Below, one piece after another: positions 1 through 13,400 of a DNA stretch of 64,000 nt. Each line of letters starts with the position of its first letter. Within the stretch, counting starts at the first letter, position 1. This DNA comes from Rhynochetos jubatus (Eukaryota > Chordata > Aves > Eurypygiformes > Rhynochetidae): positions 15,522,664-15,586,663 of the forward strand of contig CM050653.1 in NCBI GenBank assembly GCA_027574665.1, given 5' to 3'. The translations under genes were made by a program, and so were the position numbers. A model generated the notes under the pieces. The model did no database searches. It saw nothing but the letters and a program-made list of their open reading frames with translations, and had not been told where the DNA came from.

Positions 1-998
1 GGCTGCTTGTGTTCGTGTGTCAGTCTTGCATGTCTGTACCTCTTACCCTGTACTGGAGAGTGAGATGGGGTCTGGTATTGAATATGCATCAGGGACACAT
101 GGATCTGAGCCCATGGCAACCTTCACAGGAGTCCTGTGGAGCAGACAGAGAGGCTGACAGGCTGACACAGCTGAGTGCCTTGCATATTATAATCTGTTTC
201 TTCCAGTCTCCAGCTGCCTCTGTTACCGATGGTGTTTGCCACTGGAGTTTAGATTTGTGACCAGCTCTCCCAACTCCACCCCACCTTAGTCTTCAAACCT
301 GTCTTTATGCAGACAGTTTAGTAAAACTGTATTAAACAGTGCCATTGCACCTCACACTTTCACCATTCCTTTATGTCTGTAATCGTTTCACCAGGGTCAA
401 TAACATTTTTTAAACGACTTGCAGCAAATGTGGTAAGTACTTAAACAATAGACTCCATCAGATCCAGAGAAGCTGTTTTATTCTACTAAGTCAATTATCA
501 GTGGTTTCAAAAGTCCCTAAATAAGTAGTTGTCTGACAGATCATAATGGCTCCTTCTGTTACTCTATGCCAACTCATATATTGCTGCAGAATAATTTGTC
601 TTACTCTTTTGTTCAAGATTTGAAAAACAATCATGTTGAAAGGAAACAGATGAAAAATTATAAGAATAATGGCATAAGAAAACAAAAGCAATTTGGGGAA
701 AAATAAACTACCTACTCTAAATATTGCTGGAATCTTTTAGCAGTATATTTTGCCATAGGAGAAAAGGATTTACCAAAACTCTCAGTTCTCTGGCAATCAC
801 ATTAGCGTGCCACAGTTGAGTTGGCTGAAATCATCTGCCCCTTATCCCCATAAGATTGCTATTCACTGCCAGCCCCTTTCACAACTGATGCTGAGCCTTG
901 GGGAAACCACCTGGTTGCCTGTGCTGTAAGGGAAAAAACCTCACTTCTTGGATCTCTTTTATGCCAAAAGCATCGAGACTGAAGGTAACACTGCCAAA

Positions 999-1029
<31 letters not shown>

Positions 1030-1690
1030 CTGCAGTTTTATTAACGGCCTCCCTTCAGGTGTGCTGTATCCTTTCACAGTCCATGATTGCTTTAGGGACT
1101 GAGCTTTGCTGAGTGTTCACAGAGGCCAGTCTTCAGGTCAGATGTGGAAATGGCTCTGGTGTTTGATTGTCCGAAGATCCTGTAGCTTTGCTAGTTGAAG
1201 GCTGGCCGGGCAAGGAAGGAAAACAACACTACAGGCTCAGCTGTGACTATCCAAACCAGGCAGCATACACATTAAGAAAACACTGTATGATCGCTTGCCA
1301 GACATTCCTTGGGTAATGTCTGCAAAGCTACAGGATCCCCACAGATGTCATACACTATGGACAGGCAGACAGTCTCTGGGATAGCAGTGACCAAAGTTGT
1401 CAGCAGCTTCAGGGATCAGGGCCAAGGGAGAGAAACGCTGAGCAGTGCTGAGGCTGCAGCAATGTGCTCTTTGTAGCCTATGGCAGCAATAAACTAAGGT
1501 CTCTGTTTTCATGCACAGTCCCAGATAGAGGAAATTTCACCAATAACAGATGAAGATACTGATTACATGCATAGCCAAGGACAGATTTTAAGCCAGGAAG
1601 AAGCGACTGGTTCCCACCTGCAGCAAGAAGAGATAGAAGAGTGGGAGGTGTTTCCCTTCCATTGACCATCCAAAGTATATGTTTCCCTGC
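1..1690. other. Noncoding flank, nothing recognised apart from a poly(A) run
   Basis: No convincing exon was found. The stretch contains a 29-base A run (996-1024). Open frames here are short and unrecognised. Confidence 0.6.
996..1024 (+). repeat. Poly(A) run, 29 bases
   Basis: Twenty-nine consecutive A residues. It might be the tail of an old retrocopy, but no AATAAA lies just upstream and no source gene is recognisable, so a simple mononucleotide repeat is the safer call. Confidence 0.9.
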
Positions 1691-1760
1691 CCATGGCAGG
1701 GGGGTTGGGAATAGATGATCTTTAAGGTCCCTTCCAACCCAAACCATTCTACGATTCTAT
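1691..1760 (+). mobile_element. CR1 LINE 3'-end fragment
   Basis: The core ggggttgggaatagatgatc, followed by a tttaaggtcccttccaaccc block and an attctacgattctat tail, is the signature 3' end of avian CR1 retrotransposons. Only about 70 bases remain, on the + strand. The typical 5' truncation and good match suggest a relatively young copy. Confidence 0.9.
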
Positions 1761-4700
1761 CTGGGACTAACATCTAAGAGAAACTCAGTCGTTAACAAAC
1801 TGAGGTGCATACTCTGTTTTGGCTCCTTATCCAAACCATCCACCCCTTTCAACCAGCTTTATTTCAGTCCTGCATGTATTCACTTTGAGCCACTGCATCT
1901 ACAGTCAGTATCTGCAGGCAGCGTGAAAACATTGTGGTAGGACTCGTGCACAATGGGATACCCGTTTGGGTGAGGATCAACATGCTTCCAAATACTGTTT
2001 GTATGGACGTCTACTATCTGCCTTTGAACTCGCAAGCACCTGCTAATTCCATAAACTTAGAGGTGCTATACTAACTACTGTAAAGGAAATTATAAAATTA
2101 ACCGAGATGGACATGGGGAAACCCCTTTCCAAGCAGACAACCATTTCCAGTGGAATAAAAAAGTAGTGCAAAATACAACCACAAATCTTCAAAGTATAAT
2201 TTAAGCTGACTTTACCTGTGCTTTTTGCTGAACAAAGAAAAACAGCCAAAAATTGAGCCTAGTGTTTTTGTTTAGCTTATATTTCATATGCAGTTCACTA
2301 TTTGCCTTCATACCAAAAAAACATTTTCAGAAGAGCCTTTCCCTCTTTGCGCATGATTTGTATTTGTGCTATCTTGCTTGATTGATTTCAGTACACAAAT
2401 CCAAACATTTCTAGCAACGCCTAGATCAATTTGTGGAGAAGTTCTTGAAAAAACATGCACTTATGGGTTTGCTTTCTTTGTCCTCAGAAATTTTCCCTCT
2501 TTCTGTGTGCATTGTGATAGGGGAAAACTGGAGGAAATTATGTGTCTCCTTCATTAGAATTCAAAAACAAAGTTTCTTTGATGCTTTGCTCATTATTTTT
2601 ATAAATAGCCATAAAATAGTGCATTCTTTATCCATAATTTAACAGATCACTATGTTTATTTCCCTGTACATTTTTTTTTTCCTGCAAACTGCAGATAAGG
2701 AGTCAACCATATGTGGCATAAAGATCTTTTTTAAAGAAATTAGTCATGCTGCGTAATAGTTGGAACCTAACAAACTTCTGGCTATTCAGCTACTGGATGA
2801 TTGAGATGCAGAATCAAAAATTCATAAGAAATATCAAAAACCTTCTTTCAGACTGAGAAAACTAAAGGAGTATGAAGTTGTATTATCTCAGGCACAGCAA
2901 TAGGAGAAACAGTGGCATCTGCCAAATGAGATGTCTCAAAAGGTTTAGCCAACAGTACTCAATGAACATTGCTTTTTCTTAAGGCAAAATTATCTGAAAT
3001 AGTTTGGGAACACTGCCTAAGGTTACCTTTCAAGGCAAAAAAAGAGGGGATATTATATATTATTACTGGGTTTGTTTTAAGTACATTTAACCACAGGCCA
3101 TTGAAGCAGATGATAATGGGTATTTTTAGCATGAACATGTTTTCCATCCATAATAAGTAATGATCAAAAATACATTAAAAAGGAGTAGTTCAGTGATAGG
3201 AGACTATTTGTGGGTTTTCTAACTGTAATGTGAAATGGACTTTTATTATTTCTCTGAATTTGTATTAATAAGACTATTTTTACCTACTTGGCTGTTGCAG
3301 TCCAAGTAACCTCTGTGTAAGAGACTGTGCTAATGATCTCCACACAGATCTTAAAACATTGCTCTCTGGAAGAATAAGTCAAATTTACTTTGGAGATATC
3401 TGAGACAACACTGCCTTCTAATTTTTTTTGAGTGGACTTGCCAGCCACACTGAGTTGTATGTGGTCCATGAGAACTAATGTTCATTGATAACTAAGCAGG
3501 CTAACACCTTAGATGCCCTTCTATCTTTTTGACAAGACTCAAAAACATAGCTTTTATTCTAAGATGAAAAATGCTTCCTGGAAGAACATTTGGACCACTA
3601 GCAGGAGACCTTCTATGTTTTCTGAAAGCTTTTTGTTTCAATCATTGGGGTGCCTTTCATGGAAAGGCGTTGAAATGCTGAGAGTTATATCTCATGTAAC
3701 TAATTTTGTGTCAGAGGAAATAACAAAACAAAACAAAAAATCAGAAGAAACAGCAAGTTTATGTCTTCTGTACCTCACAGGAAGCCCCCCAAAATATGAT
3801 CCTCTCCCTGGATTTCCCAGTCTGGTACCTCTTTGTACATCCCTTAGCAGCTTCTCTCTGTATTGTGCACAGTCTTTCTCGTTCCATATCACTTTTAATT
3901 TTTTTCTCACTGTTTCTCCTATTGGTGCCTCAGTAATTTCTATTCCTAGAAATTTCTAGGACTTATTTCTAAACCTGCTTTCAGGATTTCACCTCTCCAT
4001 CACATTCTTCCCCCCACCCACCCTCTTCTTTTTTTCCAAGGCAACTGTATGACTCGTTTTCCGGGACTCTCATGCATCGAAATCTCTGCCACTATTTGCA
4101 TGGCCCTTTCTTCTTTGGCCTGCAGCCATTTTCCAGCTTACTCATTAGGTCCAATATTTTAAGAGCATGAAACCTCTTCTTTCTGTATCATCATTTACCT
4201 CTCATGCTTGTCTCTCCCTCCTCATGCTGCTTTGCATACACTGGCTGGGAAGCTGCAGAAAAAATGAAATGGCCATTCACATCCTTGCCTAGGGGCAGAA
4301 TTTATTAGATGTTGAACCTCGGAAGGCTTGATTCTCTCAAGATAGTTCAAGACGCAGGGACAGATTCTCAAGAAATGGGTTTTATGGCCAGACTACACAA
4401 GGGCAGCGTTCAGGCAGGCAGTATGGGAAGAACACAGAAGCTGCATCTCTCACCTCATGCAGCTGGGCGCTTGCAGTGTGAAGCAGAGGGATTGCATTCG
4501 CTTCCCATCTCAACTAGCCCTGTAGCAGAGGAGGTACAGGCTCTCCGCTTTAGCTATTAAAATTCCTTATGAAGCTGTAGTGTACCCCTCCAGATAGCAT
4601 AATACCAAAAGCCTCAGCTTTTCTGTCTGGGACAGTGCAACTTTCTGCATTCCCCTATCAGGCAGTGCTGTAAATACCCCCAACTAACCCAGTCAAAGCA

Positions 4701-5019
4701 TGACATTTCTGTATGCAAACCAATGTTCAGAGTTCCTGTGGCTAGAAGTCTGTTATCTGAACACTATTATCTGTATGGGCACATCATCTGCTTGCAAATA
4801 TACCAGGCAGGATGGAGAAAAATATGACCTTAAACTAATGTTCAAATTTAGATTAATATTTCCCCAAGTACTATTTCCATTAGTGCTAATACAGGCATGC
4901 ATAGATCGTAAATTGTCCTTTCAGGCTGTGACAATTTTAAATTTAGTGCCAGTATTAATTAAGCAAGAGAAAATTAAGCAATGCAACAGATTTGGGGAGC
5001 AGGGAGTGGAAGGGGAGAT

Positions 5020-5620
5020 CTGAGTCATCAATTTGAGGACTTTGGGTGGTAATAATTTAGTGCACAAACAATTATGAGGCTAGACCTGAATATTGCAGTG
5101 CTTTTAATAATTTGTGGCACTTAAGGACAACAGATTATTTTTGAATTATTTAGATTCCACATGAATAGAGAATAATCATGATTTACCCTTCTTCCGGCCT
5201 TTTCTGTGTTGACAGAAAGAGTTCATTTGTTACTCTGACGTACGTGCTAATTACTATACCCATATGTACATACTGCACATTTTATTGACTACTGTATGAG
5301 AGAGATTTCAGCAGGGTTAATAAATGTCAAAAATCTTACGTAAACATTTTCTTCTCTTTGCTTTCATATAATAGAGGAGTCTGTCTGATAAACCCAAAAC
5401 CAGTATAAGGTCACAATGTGTTTGGCTTTAAAACTGAAGTTAGGGTAAGTAATTACAAAGGGTTCACTGTGTTCTTTATTTAGTTGCATATAACACAGAA
5501 CTGAATGGCATGATTAATAATCATGTTCTACACTGAAAGAATGTAATTTATAATAGTTTATGTAAATACAGCAGCAGTATTAGTTGTTCATTTACCATTG
5601 CCATGTTAGCACGTATGGGA
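5020..5620. promoter_or_regulatory. Candidate conserved noncoding block upstream of NRP1
   Basis: This stretch has many ATTA/TAAT cores, a perfect 17-base palindrome (5509-5525), no simple repeats and no coding frame. Its location is about 45 kb upstream of NRP1, where long-range enhancers could lie. The evidence is motif texture alone. Confidence 0.25.
5509..5525. promoter_or_regulatory. Perfect palindromic homeodomain-type site
   Basis: The sequence catgatta-a-taatcatg is an 8+8 perfect inverted repeat around one base, with two inward-facing TGATTA/TAATCA cores. Paired homeodomain dimers bind spaced palindromic TAAT cores, so this could be a dimer site; use is unproven. Confidence 0.4.
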
Positions 5621-6695
5621 ATTCTAGCATTTTTAAAAAGCAACAAAGCCAAGATCCTCACAGGATTTCTGTGCTTAAATACCTTTGAGAATGTGGGCCC
5701 AAGGTACTAAAATAGCTTAGTATTATTGAATGTTTAGTTAAAATTAGACAGAATACTGGCATGTGTAGCAATGTTTGCTAAGAAGTCTGGGTTATACTGA
5801 GCTATGCTGGCAGTGGAGGAAGACGGGAGAGAATGAAAAGCTCTTACAAGATCACTGAACTGAAAAAGAGCAAAATAAATAAAAATTAATCATCAGCATA
5901 GCATAACTTATGTTTTAAAAATGGAAATAAGTAAGAATCTAGTACAGAATGTTCTTTTAATTAATTAATTATTGTCAAACTTTCAGTATAAGTTATCACA
6001 AGTTTTTTTAATCAGCATGATCTATGAGAAGCCTGGGAAAAAATGAGTTCTCTCCAGCTCTGTCTGCAGCCCATGGTAGACTCTCATGACAGTAGTGAAT
6101 TGCTACTTACCTGCAGCCTTTGATCAGCAATGAAATCAACAGCAATGTTGCTCTATCGTGTTTCTAATAGTAAGCTAGGTCATGAATTCAGCACCAGATA
6201 CATCTCTCTCACCTTCTCCATGGATGCTCTTATTACACACAGGTTCACTGAGGCTGGGAAGATTTTGTCTCCTACGTATCTTAGTGAATCCAGCAGTTAG
6301 TGAGCACTACGTGCAAGTTAGCTGTTACCTTTTGAGGGGTAAAACTTGCTTCACAGTGTCCTTATGAGAACCTGGTGCTAAATAAATGTATTCTATTAAT
6401 TTTCACTTTGGAATATACCATGGTTAGTATTTTATGAAGACAGTTCTCAGTTACACTGTTCTTTAAATTCATTATACTTTTCACTGCTATTCATAGAGGT
6501 TCATGTTCAGGAAAAATAGCAGGTTTAAATCTATTTGTGTTTGAGATCATATTAAACTCTTAAACGTGGTGCATAAATGGTGCAGTAAACAGGGTTACTT
6601 TTTTGAATGAAAAGCCCTTGGTAGCTAATTGACCAGGTAACTAGTGGAAAGTGCTCATATTCCATACTGCAAAGGCTGGATCACGCACCGCCACG

Positions 6696-6743
6696 GCCAG
6701 TGGGAGTTCTGCCACTGACTTCAGTGGGAGTGTAAAACGAGGC
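6696..6743. repeat. Old interspersed repeat fragment, copy A
   Basis: The stretch beginning gccagtgggagttctgccac aligns without gaps to 44553-44600 (gtcagtggggattttgtcat), and most differences are transitions. The phrase resembles a widespread sauropsid repeat containing a cattgacttcaatggg-like motif that I recall but cannot name. Confidence 0.45.
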
Positions 6744-7659
6744 TGTTTTGTTCCTCATTCAGTTTGGTTAATAAGATTTGTGCTCCAGGTCCTTTTCACC
6801 AAAATGCTGGCAGGCTTCTTATAGCATTACTGGAAACTAGACCCTACACAAATTACTAAAGCCTTTTGTATTTTAATGTCTTTTTTGTAATGATATTCAG
6901 TCCTTCGGGGCAGCTGTCTAAGAGAGACATTTGTCAACTTCACTTTGTTTTTAGGACAGATGAGCCAGAGCCAAAACCATAGACCTGAATAACTTGAAAC
7001 TCCAGAGGAGTTTGGATCCACATTTGAGCCCTATGATTTGAGGCCCTCACTAATTAGCAGGCCCAAATTTCAGTCTCTCATGGTGTGCCGTGCATTAACC
7101 ACAAACTGGGCTTGTGCTTACAAAGGGGCTCAACATTTGCTGCCGGCATCATCAGTGCAGTAACCCAGCAGTAAGAATACAAAAACCAGCTGAGCAGAGT
7201 CGAAATGAAAGGCTCCCTAGCACAGTGTCCTGGCTCTGACACTATCCTATAGCTGTTGCCTATAAAAGAGTACAGAAACAGGGCGAGCACGTAGTGATAC
7301 TTCACTGGCACAGCCTCCCCATCCTCAGCAGCACACTGGGGTGGAGTCTTTGTGTTGGCAGAGAATTCTCTTTGTTAGCACCAGCCACTCCTTTCTGAAT
7401 TATCTATCACTGTTCCTGCTCCTCTTGCTCTGGAGGCAAAGAGCTGGAAGGGAGAGCTTGTGAAATCCCAGTGCTGCTATATATGCATGTGAGAGAGCTG
7501 AGAAGGGCAGGTCTGAAATACGGGTCATGGGGAAGAATGTAGAGAGGCAAAGGAATGGCTGCAGAAAGTCTGTGCTTGGAAGGACTCAAATCCTGGGCTC
7601 TAGAATATCCATGACAGCTTTTTGCAAAAGTGTAACTATATCCAGTTAGAAAATGTCTG

Positions 7660-8130
7660 CAGTTAAATCAGCACAGCATTCTTGTTTAGATAAAGCAATA
7701 ATTCATAATTGCAATTTTGCATTTTTAAGATAAATTACATGCACGCAAACCAAAAAGTAGTGATAGTAAGGGCAAAGTGTCTGAAACGTGGTCTGTGAAA
7801 TGCATGTGCAAAACTAATTAACTTATAGATGGCATTTTTCCATATCCCCCGTGTTATTCACTGAGAATCTCTCTAGTATTGTAGAATGCAAATACTTTGA
7901 AAAGAAATTGCCCAAGGGATTGAATGTCTTTCCTTTATATTGTTTTTAAAAGGAAGAGTTTCTCGCACTGTGTTTATTTGCTGCTAAGATACTGTTACAC
8001 TAGCACCATCGCAGCCTGTTTCTCGCTGCAGTATCCCATAAATTAGATTGTTGCAGGGAGTATTAAGAATGTGCATACACTGCCTGACTAGAGCAATTTT
8101 ATCTGAATAATGTTTTGTGACCTTTCTTGC
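7660..8130. promoter_or_regulatory. Candidate regulatory block
   Basis: Non-repetitive AT-rich DNA with clustered short motifs (agataaagcaataattcata, aaactaattaactta, ataaattagattg) and no open frame. It could be a conserved noncoding element; only texture supports it. Confidence 0.2.
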
Positions 8131-9801
8131 AACAAGGTCCCGACTAGAAAAGCATAGATTTACCAGGCATCCTGGCTGTACTGAAAGATTGTAATTACCA
8201 TTCTATTTTATCAGTATTAGCAGAGAGAGTTCCTGCCCTGACATCTCCTCTCCAAACACAAATGAAAAGTTGGGAAGCTGTATGACTGAAGTAATGAAGT
8301 ACATTAAATCCAGGTACGTGTTTCAAATCCAACAATTGTGGAAATGATGGAAGAGCCATCGCCATCAGATGACTTTCCAACAGGCTCAATGAGATGGTTT
8401 TGTGGCCTCAGTCCAATTCTTAATGGACAAGAGTCCACATTACAAAAAGCAACACACAACTGGCAGTAATTGATACTCTTTTGGCACTCAACAGAGAAGC
8501 AAAGTATTGAATGAGCATGAAGAATGGACTAACCTTTCACCTCCCTCTTATTCCAGGTCAGGGATGAGACATCTGATAGAGCCACATAGGAAGCTTGGGC
8601 TGCTGCTCTCTGTGCCGCCCTGTGCCGTACTCAAACAAAGGACTTCTTTCTTAACAAGCATTGGGCTGACACTTTTCATGAACTCTAAATTTATGTGAAA
8701 AATTCGAAGTCTTTGGAAGTTAGTTCTTAACCTCGGGATTCTGCCTAAAGAGTACAAGCTACTGCTTCACATAAAGCCATGTCTTTCCGATTGCCAGCTG
8801 CATTAAAAACTATTACATTAATTCCCTGTTATACATATGCATATATAATGTGTATGTACATGCGTAACAGGAGTAAACGTATTAGTTATTCATGTATGTC
8901 TATATATAATAGGAGAAGTAATGCCTTTAGCTAAGATTGGCTAATGCTCATTTACAAGAACTTACTTTCAATTACTTATGCAGTTTGCCAAAATTTAACT
9001 GTTACAGCTTAAATTTTCCATGGTGGGTGTCTGTCTCTAACTGAATTGGTTTTGGAAAGCTTTCACTGTAATGGCTCAGATAATTCCAAGAATGTAGTTA
9101 GTAAAAGTACATCCTTTTAGTCATGTTAAGGACCCTTGCCACCATCATGTTAAGAGACTATAGCATGTCTGAGCTTTGGAGCTAAAGTTTGAAACTCTGT
9201 AAGGAAATTGCTTTGATGTCAAGAGTTATCTTCTGTCACTCCTGTGGAAATCTGATCCAGCTGTAATCTCCTAAAAAACTAAATTCTCACATGCTCACAT
9301 TCTATTAAAATGTAAATTCTCCAAATACTCTATTTACAGTGAGCATGCTGTCTTCTCATACAACTATAACATCTTGGGCACCATGTATATTTGCCTTCTC
9401 TGTGGAGAATACCCACATATATACATAAAGAATATATAGTCCAAGGCCACTCACAATGTCATTCATACAAGTTGCATGAATCAGGCATGATAGCCCTATA
9501 GATCCACCTATCAGTAGTATTAAGGGTTCAGCTCTTCTCAAGGACAATATAGATGATTTTACTTACAGCAATGAGGACAGAAGCACTTGCATCAGGGATC
9601 AGTGTGCTTAATTCTATTCTCAAGACTTCTCTTCATCTCACAGTGAACCCATAAGGTATCAAATTCCTACTGTCTTAAACAGAACATGCCCAAAGACAGC
9701 TGGGGGCTGCCCTGATAGGTCTATATGAATGCGGCAGTCAACAGCTTTGACCTGAACTTTGCTAAACCCTCTGGGTGGATTGGATGTTGTTCACAGGGTG
9801 C

Positions 9802-9834
9802 TTTACAAACAAGTTTAAGGAACTTGTTTGTAAA
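9802..9834. repeat. Perfect hairpin, 14-bp stem with 5-base loop
   Basis: The left arm tttacaaacaagtt (9802-9815) and right arm aacttgtttgtaaa (9821-9834) are exact reverse complements around taagg. The arms do not extend further. It is too short for a typical pre-miRNA; a templated mutation or a remnant of a small element is more likely. Confidence 0.85.
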
Positions 9835-10351
9835 CCGCACAGTATAAAGGATGAGCAGTAAACATATAGAAGGGTCATTAACTTCTGAAGGATTCAAAAG
9901 TGAGGAAGTGTTTGAATTAACATTGCCCTTTCAAGAATCCCAGTGTGAGGAAACAAGATAGAAACCTACACTTTTGTAAGCACTGAAAATGAAAACTGGA
10001 AGCCAAAGTATCTCAATGGGCTCTCACCTTCTCATCATGATATGAACACACAGGAGGAAGTGTAATGATTTTGTTGGTGACAGAGGCTTGCGGAGTATCT
10101 ATTAAAAGCAAAAGGTTTAGAGACATCACAAAGGGAATTGAGTCAGCTTAAAAAAAATCAACATCTAATTCTGCTTCTGTGAGCTCTCTAAATCCAGCAC
10201 ATTAAATAATATGAGGGCCAAATAAAGAATAAATTTAACACATCTAATCAAAGCTCAGTTTAAATGCATACTCAGGGGAAGGACAAATTAAGGTTAGATA
10301 GACTACCTGAAATCTAGTATTTCCTCACTTTTAAAACCTCGTCTCTTTTAA

Positions 10352-10405
10352 AAGGATTGGACAAGGTGGCCTTCAGAGTTTCCTTCCAACCTCAACCATT
10401 CTGTG
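10352..10405 (+). mobile_element. CR1 LINE 3'-end fragment
   Basis: The stretch aggattggacaaggtggcct, then tccttccaacctcaaccatt and ctgtga, matches the 3'-terminal CR1 signature on the + strand. Only the last 50-odd bases are recognisable. Confidence 0.8.
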
Positions 10406-13400
10406 ACCCTAACATTTTCTTAATATAGTTTCTGGTATTATAGAAATACTGTTTAATCTGTAGCTGACCCCAGAAAATGGGCCATCTACAGAGACTATTT
10501 ACAAAACCTAATGCTTTCTTCTCTTTTGATGCCATGTTTTGGATTTCTTTTGTTATGCAAGCTAACCCTCAGGTTGCAAACACTTTCCCACTTTGCCAGC
10601 CAAATGAATATGATGAAAGGACACCTGTAGGCATACACAGAAGCCAAGAACATGCTGTATATCCATTATTTATACAGGGTGGTTTTTTTCTTTAGATTTT
10701 GTTTATCAAGAAAAAAGCACCAACAGGTAGAAACAGGAAAAAAGTTCATCTGCTATACAGTTGCAGTAAGAAAAGAACAGATTTTGTTACCTTGGCAAAT
10801 AAAATAAGAATGTTCTTCACTCTGCAGTCTGTGCAAAATAAGTCCCACAGGAATTGTGCAAGCACATTCTCATTATGATAGTTATGATTTAGATTGCATT
10901 ACAGAAGTAAAAACAATCATTCAAATAGGCTTGGGTGCAGTGATTTGGAGAGAAGCTGCCACTCTGTCAAATAGAAAAAGAGAGTGAAGGGGTGGGGGCA
11001 AGGGAAGAAATAAATCATGCCAAAGTGAACTCATGCGAAGGTGAAGCCAAAATGCCCAGGGGTGCAGATTAAATGCTCTTATGAATGTTCCAAATGTCTA
11101 TAAGCAAACTACCCAAATAAGGTTTTGAACTGAAAGCTCAGGCTTCTGCTGGAAACACCCAGAAACACACAGATTAGATATTGTTTGAAGAAAAGGATTC
11201 TGGTTTGGTAGTCTTGAATAAGCATTTGAAAATCACACATCTTCTGAACAGAGCACCTCTTAATGCACTAGATATGTTTCCAGGCTTTTTCAGTAAATGA
11301 AAATCAGTCCTTTAGTAATTCCACAACAGGAGAGGTAGAGTACCGCAGAATTTGCTTCCTTTTAGTTCCAGTTGTTCACTGTCTGGGTGTTTTTAGTTTG
11401 ATGTTTGTAACAGCCATTTTAAAAAATGGAATCATTCAGATAATTCTTTATTGGCCCCTGACTTTAATGAAAAATTCACAGGAGAAAAAAGTTCTTATCT
11501 TAAACATAGCTGCTGACTTCCGATATCTCATTTTTCTCTCACAATAATCCCAGTGTTTGAAGTAGGTATTGTATTTATCATCTTTGTATGGAGCTGAATT
11601 TCACTTCACTTTTCTTTATGGTCTTATCACATCGTTTACAAACACTTTATCTCTGTAACTGAAAATAAATGAAAACCTAGGCTTTCGATGAAATGCCATG
11701 ATGAAATGGATGGTCCAAAAATCTATATTTAGATGACTGACTCCTGTTTGTAGAAGACATGATAAATGTTTCATGCATCTAAACTGAAGGATGATGGATT
11801 TAATGATCATAGTCTAACGGAGAAATGTTATTTTGGAATAATTAAGTGTTCTGTCATTTGCAAGTCTAAATAGTCCGTTGTTAGATTGTGCTTTTGTCTG
11901 TCAACAAACCATTCCATTTTGTGAGGGTTATTTATCATTAAAACAATTGATGCAATGGAAACACACCACCAGTATGTGTTGTTAACAACACATTTTGTGA
12001 GACCTTGATTTGGTTCCATATTTCAGGGGTAGTTAATTGATGTGTGTTTCTGTCCTACAGAGAAATATATGACAAGAACCATTGATGGATTGGAGGTAGC
12101 TTTTTCATTTGAAGTGTGACATGTGAATTGTATTTGTTGTCATTCCTAGAAATACTTTCAAAGTTTGAAATATCTTGGTTTTAAGACTCACATGTGCAAG
12201 TAGTTTACACTGAGGTGTACTGCCTGTTTCCCAGCTGTTGCTCCAAAATGGTGTAAGTATGTGCAGATAGTGATTTGTATCTGCCGGCTCTTATAGCTGT
12301 TCTGAACACCTCTGATGGTATCTCAAATGAACATCTCGATTTAGACAGGTTAATCTTGCCATGAGGAATACTGCAATGGGAAGTACAGTGTGCCTATACT
12401 ATTTTATGATTTTTAATATTTGCATCGACAACTGCAATCAGGGCTGTTACAGTAGCCTGATTTCCCCTCTTGTGCACACACTGGTTTTATTGACTCTGTG
12501 TACAGAACTGAATACGAGTGCCTTTTTTCTCGACATTCAATACCAAAGCAAATAATAAGGAATGTAAGTGTTGGAAAGTAATATAAAAAGGGAATCATTT
12601 TGACAAAAAAATCAGTTGCTATACATTTGGGTGTGTGAGAATAGCATCTGATATTTAATATCTGAATGATTGTCACAGCATGGGAGGGTATAAACAAAAG
12701 ATTAATTTGTATTTTGATCACCAACACTATTTCCTGGGTTGTGTGTTAGTTCTAACCATTAAACCACTTCTTCTTGTTTTCTGATTCTAATAGCCAGCTA
12801 CTTTTTACCATTCAATCGCAAACCAGTTTTAAAGGCATTTGGTATCTTTCCTTCATGTTATAGGTTAAGGACTGAAGCACATGAAGGTGAGGTGATTTCT
12901 CCAGGATGACATAAAATTTAACGAAGGGCCTCGATCTCCTGGGTCCCCACCCTGTGCTCTGGTCAGTGGTGGCTCTGTGAAATGTCCTGTCACACCAGTT
13001 TCTATACTTTGACAGATATAGAAGCCTTTTATCACAACTCTCAGAAGTAAGTGTTTCTCCTTTTTAGTAGACAGTAAATTACCTTTGCCATGGGCCTCTA
13101 CTCTGCATTCATACAACTTGTGAGACCTACTAGTCAAGTAGAAATCTCAGCTTGCACAAGTGTGGAAGCTGTGAAACAGATATATCCGATCATCAATGAT
13201 TTGCCCTTGGCTGTGGGCAGAAGTACTGAAAGTATTCCCATAGGTCTAAAGCTGGGATCAATGGTTCAGATCTTGACAGAACGGGCTGATACATTCTGGC
13301 ATATATTTAAGTCTCAAAACTCCTTAGAGATTCTTCTAGCACTTTTCCTCATGAGAGAGTCTTCTGCGTCACTGCTTTCCAGGTCATTTTCTTAATCCTT

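Larger units (their letters stand above)
1761..10351. other. AT-rich noncoding flank
   Basis: No gene was recognised. The stretch holds small features listed separately: a homeodomain-type palindrome (5509-5525), an old repeat fragment (6696-6743), enhancer-like texture (5020-5620 and 7660-8130) and a perfect hairpin (9802-9834). A partial inverted repeat (about 8827-8874, starting cctgtta and ending taacagg) flanks AT-rich sequence. The longest open frame, 148 codons at 3513-3959 on the + strand, has no recognisable domain and is probably chance. Confidence 0.6.

Noticed and set aside
996..1440. Possible processed pseudogene next to the 29-base poly(A) run
   Set aside because: No coding similarity on the correct side of the tail, no AATAAA just upstream, and no target duplication seen.
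3513..3959. 148-codon open frame on the + strand
   Set aside because: Longest frame in the left flank but AT-rich, without a domain, conserved motif or splice context; consistent with chance in a window of this size.
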